A DNA stretch of 64,000 bases from Sutcliffiella horikoshii (GCF_021991925.1 NZ_RXZI01000007.1:1-64000), one strand, 5' to 3'; shown: positions 16,790 through 25,128, counted from the first letter of the stretch. Made by a program: numbers and translations. Notes: a model not told the origin generated them from the sequence alone.

Positions 16790-16807
16790 TTGTGAAGTTT
16801 TTCACTT
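16790..16807. promoter_or_regulatory. Rex-type operator, site 2
   Basis: TTGTGAA-GTTT-TTCACTT: the same sequence as site 1 except for the last two bases. It lies just downstream of the predicted doxX -10 (16826-16821), about +7 to +24, where a bound repressor would block transcription. Confidence 0.7.
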
Positions 16808-16820
16808 ACTTTCTATCTTT

Positions 16821-16849
16821 ACTATACAATGTTTTCCGTTGATCTACAA
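16821..16849 (-). promoter_or_regulatory. Predicted sigma-A promoter of doxX
   Basis: On the minus strand, TTGTAG (16849-16844), a 17-nt spacer and TATAGT (16826-16821). Both Rex-like sites lie downstream. Confidence 0.6.
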
Positions 16850-16907
16850 TAGAGTTCACAAATTGTTCGCAATATTTTTTTATGTTAATAAGAGTTGTCT
16901 AACCTAT

Positions 16908-17022
16908 TGTGGATAATGTGGTTAAATTAACGATATCCCGTTATATCAGTATAAATTAAACATTTAATTGTGAATAACATTTTGTGGATAAGAATCTTAC
17001 ATCCTGTTGATAATGTGGATAA
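16908..17022. other. Cluster of five DnaA-box-like 9-mers
   Basis: TGTGGATAA (reverse complement of the DnaA box TTATCCACA) is perfect at 16908-16916, 16983-16991 and 17014-17022. One-mismatch copies are at 16969-16977 (TGTGAATAA) and 17005-17013 (TGTTGATAA). All five point the same way within 115 nt of very AT-rich DNA. No dnaA/dnaN genes are near, so this is not the usual oriC. It occupies most of the 535-nt space between doxX and the kinase gene, together with the Rex sites. Confidence 0.75.
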
Positions 17023-17054
17023 ATGTGTGTATATCTTATATATCAAGGCTTAAC

Positions 17055-17066
17055 GTTGTGCACAAC
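17055..17066. promoter_or_regulatory. Perfect palindrome GTTGTGCACAAC
   Basis: A 12-nt perfect dyad just beyond the DnaA-box cluster and 168 nt before the kinase start. Possible operator; the regulator is not identified. Confidence 0.4.
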
Positions 17067-17233
17067 TTCAAAAACGCATGACTTTTGTATCAGAAAATAC
17101 TGATAATTATACTACTTTACACCTATATTGGAATAATTCTGACTTTTTCCATAAAAATATTTTACTAATTGATATTATTTCCCCTCAACGATTAAACTAA
17201 AGGTATACTGCGGAAAGTGAAGGGTGGTAACTC

Positions 17234-18742
17234 ATGAGCAAATATATTATTGGTCTGGATATCGGAACCTCCACCACCAAGTCCGTTATTTTCACTAGAC
17301 AAGGAGAAGTGGTTTCAGGTTATGAATGTGCCTATTCCACCTACCATCCGAAACTTGGCTATTCAGAACAGAATCCTTTAGAGATTGATAAGGCTGCACG
17401 TTTGGCTATCTCTACTTCCATGAGTCAAAAAAATATTGCCGCTACAGACATCATTGGCCTTAGCATCTCATCTGCCATGCATAGTCTCATTTGTATCAAC
17501 GAGCAAAACGAACCAATCTCCCCAATGATCATTTGGGCGGATGGAAGAAGCTATCCACAAGCGGCCATCATGAGGGATTCCTATGGACGGGACTTATATG
17601 AACAGACTGGTACTCCCATTCACCCGATGTCCCCCTTTGTGAAGCTCGTCTGGATGAAGGAAAATCAGTACACACCATACTATGAAGCGGCTCGTTTTGT
17701 TTCTATCAAGGAGTTTATTTTATACAAATGGTGCGGTACTTGGCAAGTGGATTATTCCATCGCCTCTGCAACAGGTCTCTTTAACATCCATACATTGCAA
17801 TGGGAAGAGGACGCTCTGGCAATCGCGGGAATAAACGCATCACAGCTTTCTCGTATTGTTTCCTGTACGAAGGAGGTTGGTCCATTAATAGTAGACGTGG
17901 CAAAAGAATTACTTCTACATCCTACCACTCCCATAATAATCGGCTCAAGTGATGGCGTGCTTGCGAATATGGGAGTAGGGGCGATTGACGACGGGGAGAC
18001 TGCATTGAACCTTGGAACTAGTGGTGCACTCCGCAGATTCACTAAGGAAAAAAAGACCGATTATGAACAGCGTACATTTCAATATGCATTCACAAAAGAA
18101 AGTCATATCATAGGTGGCGCCACTAATAATGGTGCTGTCCTGATGCACTGGCTTGCAAGGCAATTCTCTTCCTTGACCAAGAAAGAGGCGATTGAAGTCG
18201 CTGACCTTGAATCCTTGGCCGCCACATCTAGTGCAGGTTCCAATGGATTGTTTTTTCTTCCCTATCTGAACGGGGAGCGGGCCCCCAAGTGGAATGCCAA
18301 AGCAAAAGGTGGTTGGATGGGGCTCACTCTTTCCCATACAAGTGCAGATATGATTCGAAGCGTCATGGAAAGTGTCATCTTCAATATGTATGAAATTCAT
18401 GAGGCACTTCATGAAAAGGCAGGACCAACGAAAGAACTGATAATTAGCGGCAGTTATGCGAAATCCCCATTATGGGTGCAAATGACTGCAGATATCTTCA
18501 AAAAAACCGTCACCGTTCCTGATAGCCATCAAGCTACTGCCTGGGGGGCAGCTTGGCTTGGACTATATGCGTTAGGTGAGGTTGACTCCATAGAAGCGAT
18601 CAAGCTCTATATTCCTATCAAACACAAGGTGCTGCCAACTGTAAGGAATGTGGCAAGATATGAAGAATACTACCACATCTACCGGGAGCTATATAATAAA
18701 AATAAACCCTTGTTCGCCGAGATGGATCGGTTGCAATACTAA
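17234..18742 (+). CDS. gntK: FGGY-family kinase, gluconate-kinase-like
   Basis: A 502-residue FGGY sugar kinase: N-terminal ATPase loop IGLDIGTSTTKSV (residues 6-18), substrate region ISSAMHSLICINEQNEPI and TGTPIHPMSPFVKLVWMKE (about 123-141), second phosphate motif NLGTSGALRRF, and the FGGY C-terminal signature region ELIISGSYAKSPLWVQMTADIF. IHPMSP-x-x-K is characteristic of bacterial gluconokinases, which make 6-phosphogluconate. It stands alone here: no gntR, gntP or gntZ is adjacent, so the substrate is inferred. Start ATG 17234 with AGGGTGG. Confidence 0.82.
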   Translation: MSKYIIGLDIGTSTTKSVIFTRQGEVVSGYECAYSTYHPKLGYSEQNPLEIDKAARLAISTSMSQKNIAATDIIGLSISSAMHSLICINEQNEPISPMIIWADGRSYPQAAIMRDSYGRDLYEQTGTPIHPMSPFVKLVWMKENQYTPYYEAARFVSIKEFILYKWCGTWQVDYSIASATGLFNIHTLQWEEDALAIAGINASQLSRIVSCTKEVGPLIVDVAKELLLHPTTPIIIGSSDGVLANMGVGAIDDGETALNLGTSGALRRFTKEKKTDYEQRTFQYAFTKESHIIGGATNNGAVLMHWLARQFSSLTKKEAIEVADLESLAATSSAGSNGLFFLPYLNGERAPKWNAKAKGGWMGLTLSHTSADMIRSVMESVIFNMYEIHEALHEKAGPTKELIISGSYAKSPLWVQMTADIFKKTVTVPDSHQATAWGAAWLGLYALGEVDSIEAIKLYIPIKHKVLPTVRNVARYEEYYHIYRELYNKNKPLFAEMDRLQY

Positions 18743-18755
18743 TTAGGTATATAAA

Positions 18756-18796
18756 AAAGCGTGCAGCGGTTATCTACCGACCCTGCACGCTTTTTA
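18756..18796. terminator. Bidirectional terminator, gntK/nhaC
   Basis: Long stem AAAAAGCGTGCAG / CTGCACGCTTTTT between convergent genes. Confidence 0.9.
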
Positions 18797-18801
18797 AATT
18801 A

Positions 18802-20202
18802 TTATCCTTCTACACGCTCTCTCTTCTTGATACTGATACCTGTAAACCCATAGAACAAGCTCAACAGCGGACTAATCAAACAGAATAATGCGAATGGCAG
18901 ATAATCCAATACCGGCACACCAAGCACCCCTGCCATGAACACACCACTCACCCCATATGGAATCAATGGATTGATGACCGTTCCTGCATCCTCTAATACA
19001 CGGGCCAGGTTTTTGGATGCGATGCCCTGCTTCTCATATTCTTTCTCAAAGGCCTGTCCTGTTAAAATGATGGACATATACTGTTCTCCAACTGTTACGT
19101 TTACTCCGATAGCAGTGGCAACAGTGGCTAAAATGAGCTTTCCTGTAGATGATACAAATTTCTGTACCATGATAAGTAACCGTTCCATCACGCGCAGCTG
19201 CTGAATCAACCCTCCCATGCTTAGCGTCAGTAAGACAAGAGAAACGGACCACATCATGCTTTGAATACCACCTTTGGATAGTATGCTGTCCATCGCTTCA
19301 TCCCCAGTTGCACCTGTGAAGCCATTTTGCATAACATCCATCAGTTGGGCGATGTTAATTGCTGGTTGGAGGATAAACGCCATCACCGAACCTGTGATAA
19401 TCCCCACCATCATGACAAAGATAGCCGGGACACGTCTCAATGCCACTCCGAACATGATAACGGCAGGTAATAAAGCCCAAATACTCACAAGTCCCTCCGC
19501 CATCAGCACAGCTGGTAAGTCAGCAAACTTGCCTACTGACCCACCGCTTGCTCCACTGCTCATAAAACTGAATGCAACAAGACAGATGATGGCTGCCGGG
19601 ATGGTGGTCCATAACATATGGCGGATATGTTCAAATAAGTCCACCTTACAGACTGCCGATGCAATGTTGGTGGTATCTGAAAGTGGTGACATTTTATCCC
19701 CTAATAGTGCTCCAGAAATGATGGCTCCAGCGACGATTGCCGGATTAAAGCCCATCCCTGTACCAAGTGCGATAAATGCCACACCGACTGTAGCGGTAGT
19801 TGTAAAAGAACTCCCGATACTGATCCCGATGATTGCCGTGATGATAAACACGCTCGGTAGAAATAGCTTCGCTGAAATAAGCTGTCCGCCATAATAGATA
19901 AAAGTCGGGATCGTTCCTGATAGCATCCAGACCCCAATCAAAATCCCAATCAATATAAACAATAGAATGGGAGTGAGCCCTTCCTTAAGGCCGTTTTTCA
20001 AGCCAGTTTCAATAAAATCCCACGGCTGCTTTTTAACGAAAGAGAACAATATTAATACCACAATGCTTGCAAAAATAGGGATATGCGGTTCTGCTTTAAA
20101 AATGAATAAGGAAGTGGATATAATAGCTATTATGCTTACAACCAAGCCAAGAGCCGCAATTCCACTGATGTTTACTTGATCCTTCTGTACTTGCTGCTCC
20201 AT
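18802..20202 (-). CDS. nhaC: NhaC-family transporter/antiporter
   Basis: A 466-residue, ~11-12-helix protein of the NhaC family. It has LIGSSFTTTATVGVAFIALG-like conserved sequence near 135 and GDKMSPLSDTTNIAS (about 175-189), the family hallmark. The second half repeats a related block (VGEQYMSIILTGQ; LEDAGTVINPLIPYGVSG). Relatives exchange Na+ for H+ or carry organic substrates (MleN: malate/lactate). Upstream is a T-box with a probable tyrosine specifier, so the true substrate may be tyrosine or a related amino acid. GGAGG before the ATG. Confidence 0.88.
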   Translation of the reverse strand: MEQQVQKDQVNISGIAALGLVVSIIAIISTSLFIFKAEPHIPIFASIVVLILFSFVKKQPWDFIETGLKNGLKEGLTPILLFILIGILIGVWMLSGTIPTFIYYGGQLISAKLFLPSVFIITAIIGISIGSSFTTTATVGVAFIALGTGMGFNPAIVAGAIISGALLGDKMSPLSDTTNIASAVCKVDLFEHIRHMLWTTIPAAIICLVAFSFMSSGASGGSVGKFADLPAVLMAEGLVSIWALLPAVIMFGVALRRVPAIFVMMVGIITGSVMAFILQPAINIAQLMDVMQNGFTGATGDEAMDSILSKGGIQSMMWSVSLVLLTLSMGGLIQQLRVMERLLIMVQKFVSSTGKLILATVATAIGVNVTVGEQYMSIILTGQAFEKEYEKQGIASKNLARVLEDAGTVINPLIPYGVSGVFMAGVLGVPVLDYLPFALFCLISPLLSLFYGFTGISIKKRERVEG

Positions 20203-20245
20203 GATGTTCCTCCCAATAGTTGATTGTGCTTATTGTTAATTTGCA

Positions 20246-20480
20246 CCAAAAAAGCCCCTTCATCCCTAATAGCAAGGGACGAAGAAGCTCCGCGGTACCA
20301 CCCTAATTGGCAAACTGAATGCTTGCCCACTCATCTAAAGAATAGCCTGTTGACAATATGTACTGTATTTCATCGCCCGCTCCGCCTGGGTTTTCACCAA
20401 CCACCCAGTCTCTACCTGCTGCAAATACGCCGACTACTTTATACAAGGCTATCAAACTATTAATTTTCTATGCTCCACTC
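20246..20480 (-). promoter_or_regulatory. T-box leader upstream of nhaC, probable tyrosine specifier
   Basis: On the minus strand the T-box core AGGGTGGTACCGCGG is at about 20305-20291. It is followed by the terminator stem AGCTTCTTCGTCCCT / AGGGATGAAGGGGCT and TTTTTT (20268-20247). Upstream is a Stem I with a GGTAGAGACTGGG...CCCAGGCGGAG domain and specifier region GATGAAATACAGTAC. The triplet in the expected position is TAC (20367-20365), a Tyr codon. Uncharged tRNA would bind and permit read-through into the transporter gene. Confidence 0.85.
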
Positions 20481-20574
20481 TGCTCCAACAAAACAATTTC
20501 ACCAACACACTTAAACGCTTAAACGCTTTTAGGTGTTAAAGTATTATGTATAACTTAATATATAATTCACCAAA

Positions 20575-20580
20575 TGTCAA
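20575..20580 (-). promoter_or_regulatory. Candidate -35 box of the T-box/nhaC transcript
   Basis: TTGACA on the minus strand, ~100 nt upstream of the leader; AT-rich sequence follows but the exact -10 is ambiguous. The nearby AAGCGTTTAAGCGTTTAAG (about 20510-20530) is a short tandem duplication. Confidence 0.45.
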
Positions 20581-20607
20581 CAACAAAAAATCCCCAAGCT
20601 AATATGC

Positions 20608-21738
20608 TTAAGAGGATTTCTCGTGTTCTATCTTTTTTGCTGGCATTCTAAGGATGAAACTTGTCTGTTCTTCATTTGATATGCAATAGATCTCTCCGTC
20701 ATGCTTTTCAATCAGTTTTTTACAGATGTAAAGACCGATTCCCGTCCCTAGGTCCTTGGTGGTGAAAAACGGCTCGAAAATGGCATGTATCGAATCCTCC
20801 CCGATCTTCGGCCCGTTATTGGTAATGGATAGCTCCATCACATTCCCCTTTTCCAAACAAACAACCTCTATCGTCCTTACTTTATCTTTCATTTGTTGAA
20901 GCGCATCAATAGAATTGATGATTAGATTCAAACAGACCTGTCTCAGTTCATCCTTATTGGCAAACAGACTGATACTGGGATCGATATCCAAATGAATGAC
21001 GACATCCCCATCCAATAAACTTGGATATAAGAATTCCACCAGTTCCTGCAAAAGAAAAGACAGATTAACCTCTTCTCTCTTACTTTCAATTAATTCCTTC
21101 CTAGACACATGCAGGAATTGCGATATACGGTAATTTAGCTGGTCCAGTTCATGTCGCATAATTTCCAAATATGGATGATCCGGAAGTTCATTCTGTAAAA
21201 GTCTAGTAAAGCCGATAACAGATGTCAAAGGGTTGCGGAATTCATGAACAAAACTTGAGCTCATCTGTCCAAGGATCGTTAGGCGCTCCTTATGAGTCTG
21301 ATTTATGTACAGTTCCTTCTCCTCCAACTGTTGCTCTTTGATTTGTGTGTATTTTCGTACTGCCAAATAGGAAAATTGGTCAAATAGATCATTGATTTGA
21401 TCAATAAAAGGCTGCAGCTCCTTACTGGGAATCCCCGATTTCCATACCCACTTGACCACTTCACTCCTGCCAGTATTCACATTGTAGACAAACTCACTAA
21501 TGTTAACATTGGCCTGCACCCGCTCCTGGGCCGTCTTGTTTGCAAGCATGGTGATTTCTTCTTCTGTCAGCGGCTCTTTGATCGCTTTTTTAACCAGCTG
21601 GTACATTTGCCTTCCGTTACGGATGACTTCTTCTTTATATAGGTCATTCTCCGATATTACACTTTTATCTCTCCAATTTTGGATAAATTGCTCATGATTT
21701 TCTTCTAAGTATAGCGTGAGTTTCTCAGAAGCCTCCAT
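20608..21738 (-). CDS. Cytoplasmic sensor histidine kinase
   Basis: A 376-residue soluble kinase. The N-terminal ~140-residue all-helical domain (LYLEENHEQFIQNWRDK...YNVNTGRSEVVKWV) resembles RsbRD-type sensory domains. A linking coiled coil (KYTQIKEQQLEEKEL) follows, then HisKA with the phospho-acceptor His in SSFVHEFRNPLTSVIGF (about 170), N box LNLIINSIDAL (about 270) and G boxes in FFTTKDLGTGIGLYICKK (about 325). No membrane segment or partner regulator gene is adjacent. Spo0-phosphorelay-type kinases look similar, so a sporulation or sigma-B input is possible. ATG at 21738 follows AAGGTGG. Confidence 0.85.
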   Translation of the reverse strand: MEASEKLTLYLEENHEQFIQNWRDKSVISENDLYKEEVIRNGRQMYQLVKKAIKEPLTEEEITMLANKTAQERVQANVNISEFVYNVNTGRSEVVKWVWKSGIPSKELQPFIDQINDLFDQFSYLAVRKYTQIKEQQLEEKELYINQTHKERLTILGQMSSSFVHEFRNPLTSVIGFTRLLQNELPDHPYLEIMRHELDQLNYRISQFLHVSRKELIESKREEVNLSFLLQELVEFLYPSLLDGDVVIHLDIDPSISLFANKDELRQVCLNLIINSIDALQQMKDKVRTIEVVCLEKGNVMELSITNNGPKIGEDSIHAIFEPFFTTKDLGTGIGLYICKKLIEKHDGEIYCISNEEQTSFILRMPAKKIEHEKSS

Positions 21739-21861
21739 TTTGCCTGCCACCTTCAACTTGATTTTTTCACAATCACTCTAGTTCTATCATAACAGAAAAT
21801 TAAAAATGATATGAAACTTGTTTCCTACCAACCTATAGTTTGAACTTTCCCATAAAAATAA

Positions 21862-21895
21862 CCTGACTCCTATGCTATTAGCATAGTTAGTCAGG
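21862..21895 (-). terminator. Terminator of the YqcI/YcgG gene
   Basis: CCTGACT/AGTCAGG outer stem with inner TATGCTA/TAGCATA. On the minus strand TTATTTTTATG follows. Confidence 0.85.
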
Positions 21896-21911
21896 CTATA
21901 TCCGTCTAGTC

Positions 21912-22658
21912 TTATTTTTTCATAAAGGAAAATGGACATTTTCCTTCTATCGGTTTCACATCGTCCCCGATGAAGTATTGCTTCCACTCCCGATGGTTCG
22001 GATCTCCGTAATGGCTGATATTCGGATGGGTAGGAAGCTGATCCCACTTTTCCACTCGTTCCCTTACTTTTTCGCGGGACATGATACCGCCTTTTGAGGT
22101 TCCTTCAAGTCCTTCAAATATACGTCGTGGTTGGAAGCCGAGGATGAGGCTGCTACCAAGATCCCTTGTTTTCCTTTGCTTATAGGCTGGAGCATTACCG
22201 AATACGAAATATGGTTCATCGGAAAAGGAGAATGCCCATAAATGGTGATTCGGGTCTGTAGGATAATCCTTTGGCCAAGGTTTATCATCTTTCATATGCA
22301 AAAACTGTAGAATATCCCAGAAATACTCACGGTAATAAGGAATTTGCTTTTCCTCCATTTCAGGTTCCACAAACAGAAAAAGACCGTGCCGGACCAGCGG
22401 TTTCCCTTCATCAAACAGCGCCTGGAAATCACGTAAAGTATCCGGGAGATGTGTCCAGTTGTCATGTGTTATGTAAGAATAACGCAACTCTCCTTTTTTC
22501 TCTGCACTCATGCCAAAGTAGCAAGGAAACGTCTTATCCGTTACCACACTCCGGAAATTCGTATATTCCCTTATCACCCATTCAGGAACAATATCAGGAT
22601 TAGTCATCTCTTCTTTTGTCAGTAATTTTCCCTTTGTCGTACGAACTGCTGTCTCCAT
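21912..22658 (-). CDS. YqcI/YcgG family protein
   Basis: A 248-residue soluble protein of the YqcI/YcgG family, function unknown. Recognisable segments: FPCYFGMSAEKKGELRYSY (about 44), WPKDYPTDPNHHLWAFSF (about 130), FVFGNAPAYKQRKTRDLG (about 152), and a C-terminal KCPFSFMKK. Conserved Cys near both ends suggests a metal or redox role (speculative). ATG has AGAGGTGATTGC upstream. A sigma-B-like promoter precedes it, so it is probably a general-stress gene. Confidence 0.85.
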   Translation of the reverse strand: METAVRTTKGKLLTKEEMTNPDIVPEWVIREYTNFRSVVTDKTFPCYFGMSAEKKGELRYSYITHDNWTHLPDTLRDFQALFDEGKPLVRHGLFLFVEPEMEEKQIPYYREYFWDILQFLHMKDDKPWPKDYPTDPNHHLWAFSFSDEPYFVFGNAPAYKQRKTRDLGSSLILGFQPRRIFEGLEGTSKGGIMSREKVRERVEKWDQLPTHPNISHYGDPNHREWKQYFIGDDVKPIEGKCPFSFMKK

Positions 22659-22702
22659 GCAATCACCTCTTAATGGAATTATTAATCTTCATAACTTGAA
22701 AA

Positions 22703-22728
22703 ATACCCTTTATAAGGAATGTCAAAAC
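22703..22728 (-). promoter_or_regulatory. Sigma-B-type promoter, YqcI/YcgG gene
   Basis: On the minus strand GTTTTG, a 14-nt spacer, then GGGTAT: the sigma-B pattern GTTT-N14ish-GGGTAT. It lies 45 nt upstream of the start codon. Confidence 0.7.
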
Positions 22729-22799
22729 ATAAGAGGTGTACCCTCGTATACTAAAAGAGGTACAATTAGCTTATAAGTTATATTAATTTTCTTATATGT

Positions 22800-22825
22800 G
22801 TTTCATCCCATTCCTTAAGGGGTAT
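22800..22825 (+). promoter_or_regulatory. Sigma-B-type promoter, rsbY-like gene
   Basis: GTTTCA, exactly 14 nt, then GGGTAT, 45 nt upstream of the rsbY-like start. It is divergent from the similar promoter at 22728-22703. Confidence 0.75.
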
Positions 22826-22869
22826 TAACAATAAGATTGTTTACTATTTCATATACATAGAGGAGAAAA

Positions 22870-24018
22870 ATGGAAATGGGCATTTTAATTGTGGATGATA
22901 ACCAAGTCAATTTGTTTGTCATTGAGAACATTTTGAAAAGGGCAGGCTATAAAGAATATATATCCTTCACTTCCGCCAAAGAAATGTTTGATTACTTAAA
23001 TATGGATAATCCCTCATCACCTAGAATGCCCGTCGATATCATTTTGATGGATATCATGATGCCAGAGATAGACGGAATTGAGGCCTGCCGTACGCTTCAG
23101 ACGGTCCCCCATCTGAAAGATATCCCTGTCATATTTGTCACGGCATTGGAAGATTCCAATAAAGTGGCGGAAGCATTGGATGCAGGTGGATTGGATTATG
23201 TGATGAAACCGATCAATAAAACGGAACTGCTTGCACGGATACGTGTTGTACTTAGGCTGAAGCAGGAAAAAGATAAGAATAAGAAGCAGGCTGAAAAGAT
23301 AAGAAATCAATTGGACCTATCCCAACAAGTCCAGAACAGCCTTTTAAGCGAACCGATTTTTGATGAGCGATTCACCGTCAAAGCGTCCTACATACCTGCC
23401 TATAAACTAGCAGGTGACATGTATTATTGGTATAAGATTGATAGAAATAGGTATGCGGTCATCCTTCTGGATATGATGGGACACGGTATTTCTGCTTCCT
23501 TGGTCTGCATGTTCATTTCCTCGGTACTGCGCGACTCCATCAGAGGGTGTGCGGATCCTGAATTTGTCATCAGCGAGTTGAACCGTTGGATGTATGCATT
23601 GAATTTACGCAATCAACAAATTCCGTATTATTTTACTGCTATCTACCTAGTGATCGATACAGAAGAAAAGACGTTGGAATACGTTAACGCAGGCCATCCG
23701 GCAGGCTTTGCCCTAGTCGATGAAGGCGAAGTTGTAGAGCTTTCCAACCGTACTTGTGCACTTGGTTTTTTCGAGAAGGTGGATATTAAAAAAACATCCA
23801 TCTCCTACGAGGATTCCGTTCAAATCATGCTTTATACGGATGGGGTGGTGGAAACGATGGAGAAGGTCGGCATGAACCAATACCCGCAGTTTATCAAGTC
23901 TGCCTCTAAGCTTTGGGACCTGCCAAACATACCGGAACCCCTTCATTTGGTTTTACCCGAAGAAACCCAAGCAGAAGCATCTGATGATATGTGTGTAGTC
24001 CTCATACAGGCGAGGTGA
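22870..24018 (+). CDS. rsbY: Response regulator with PP2C phosphatase domain (RsbY-like)
   Basis: A 382-residue protein. The N-terminal receiver domain has acidic DD (VDDNQ), phospho-Asp in IILMDIMMPEIDG (about 59) and the conserved Lys in VMKPIN. After a coiled coil (LKQEKDKNKKQAEKIRNQL) comes an SpoIIE/PP2C phosphatase domain (about 150-380): AGDMYYWY, LLDMMGHGISASL, NAGHPAGF, LYTDGVVE, SDDMCVVL. In B. cereus, RsbY dephosphorylates RsbV when its receiver is phosphorylated by RsbK, freeing sigma-B. The methyltransferase and hybrid kinase downstream complete that module. ATG 22870 is close to AGGAG; MGIL at 22876 is an alternative start. Confidence 0.87.
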   Translation: MEMGILIVDDNQVNLFVIENILKRAGYKEYISFTSAKEMFDYLNMDNPSSPRMPVDIILMDIMMPEIDGIEACRTLQTVPHLKDIPVIFVTALEDSNKVAEALDAGGLDYVMKPINKTELLARIRVVLRLKQEKDKNKKQAEKIRNQLDLSQQVQNSLLSEPIFDERFTVKASYIPAYKLAGDMYYWYKIDRNRYAVILLDMMGHGISASLVCMFISSVLRDSIRGCADPEFVISELNRWMYALNLRNQQIPYYFTAIYLVIDTEEKTLEYVNAGHPAGFALVDEGEVVELSNRTCALGFFEKVDIKKTSISYEDSVQIMLYTDGVVETMEKVGMNQYPQFIKSASKLWDLPNIPEPLHLVLPEETQAEASDDMCVVLIQAR

Positions 24019-24061
24019 ACAAAAAAACCGGGCGATTGATTAATCGCCACTGTTCCTTTCC

Positions 24062-24182
24062 ACAAATGGCTGCGCTTTCCACGGGGCGACCTTGAGCCTC
24101 CTCACTGCGTTGCGTTGCGGGGTCTCAACATTGTCGCTACTCCCCCGTAGGAGTCTCCGCCATTTGCTCCAATCCACAGCTA
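24062..24182. repeat. Dispersed Bacillaceae repeat, full copy
   Basis: GCGCTTTCCACGGGGCGACC, then TTGAGCCTCCTCACTGCGTT, a GCGGGGTCTCAA block and GTAGGAGTCTCCGCCATTTG. Nearly the same as 60965-61062 and, inverted, 1-68. Internal short palindromes (TTGAG...CTCAA) give a structured transcript. It lies between two convergent genes. Confidence 0.8.
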
Positions 24183-24282
24183 GAAATTCGAAAGTAAGTA
24201 AGGTTAACGGCTCTTTTTGGTTCCTTAATGTAGGAAGGCATTTCATTCTTCTATCATGAATGAAACCAACCGCATAGCTAAT

Positions 24283-24328
24283 AAAAAAGCGGAAAGCAAG
24301 GATTACATCCTAGCTTTCCGCTTTTTTT
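24283..24328. terminator. Bidirectional terminator, rsbY/rsbM side
   Basis: Perfect stem AAAAAAGCGGAAAGC / GCTTTCCGCTTTTTT. The rsbM-like stop codon lies in its loop. Confidence 0.88.
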
Positions 24329-25128
24329 CTGTAAATCTTATCATAGAGATCGAATTCTTCAAACCGCGGATGTGCATCAAGACGCAAAGCTTCCTTACTT
24401 CCAAGACCCAGAAAGCCTCTAGCGCCCAGACTCTCCTGGAACAATTCAATCACATTGTGCTGCAGTTCCAAATTAAAATAAATCAATACATTTCGACATA
24501 TGATGATATGAAACTCATTAAAGGAACGGTCTGTCACCAAGTTATGCTGTGCAAACACGATTCTACTCAATAACTTTTCGTTGACATAGGCAAACTGATG
24601 ATCGGAATGATAATACTCTGAAAAGGCAGTCTTTCCGCCAGCTTGCATATAATTTTTTGTATAAGTTTTCATTTTGGAAAGAGGTATGATTCCTTTTTGA
24701 GCCTTCTCCAATATCTTCTCATTCATGTCCGTTGCGTATATCTTCGACTTGTGACCCAAGCCTTCCTCTTCCAGTAAGATAGCCATGGAATAAGCTTCTT
24801 CTCCGGATGAGCAGCCTGCGTGCCATACTCGGATTTCCGGCATTTCCTTTAACAAAGGCATCACTTTTTCCCGAAAAGACAAGAAAAAGGAAGGATCCCG
24901 GAACATCTCTGTAACATTGATGGAAAAGTCATCTAATACTTTTTGTAAAAACACTTCCTGATGAATAATTCTTTCTGTCAGCTGACTGATATTTTTCAGT
25001 CCTTCCAGCCTTAATCTATTCTCCACTCTTCTCATAATGGAAGACTTCATATATTTTCTAAAATCAAACCCAGAAAGCCGATAAACTGCGGTTAAGAATA
25101 AATCTAGTTCCAAGTCTTGCTTGTCCAC
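24310..25128 (-). CDS. rsbM: CheR-type methyltransferase (RsbM-like)
   Basis: A 272-residue CheR methyltransferase. An N-terminal helical domain (YRLSGFDFRKYMKSSIMRRVENRL) is followed by the SAM-binding domain with motif I VWHAGCSSGEEAYSMAI (about 106-122), acidic D in IYATDMNEKILEKA, and IIICRNVLIYF (about 205-215), the CheR hallmark. No chemotaxis genes are near. In B. cereus a CheR protein, RsbM, methylates the hybrid kinase RsbK and dampens sigma-B activation; the adjacent kinase gene supports that role. Start: GTG at 25128 with GGAGG 11 nt and AGGA 6 nt upstream. The open frame begins at a TTG overlapping that site. Confidence 0.85.
   Translation of the reverse strand: MDKQDLELDLFLTAVYRLSGFDFRKYMKSSIMRRVENRLRLEGLKNISQLTERIIHQEVFLQKVLDDFSINVTEMFRDPSFFLSFREKVMPLLKEMPEIRVWHAGCSSGEEAYSMAILLEEEGLGHKSKIYATDMNEKILEKAQKGIIPLSKMKTYTKNYMQAGGKTAFSEYYHSDHQFAYVNEKLLSRIVFAQHNLVTDRSFNEFHIIICRNVLIYFNLELQHNVIELFQESLGARGFLGLGSKEALRLDAHPRFEEFDLYDKIYRKKAES

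Noticed and set aside
16908-17022. Chromosomal origin oriC
   Set aside because: dnaA, dnaN, rpmH and other origin genes are absent; boxes are all in one orientation and no clear unwinding element was identified.
24040-24246. Minus-strand ORF of 68 codons
   Set aside because: Lies within the dispersed GC-rich repeat; same ORF-like pattern would occur in any copy of it.
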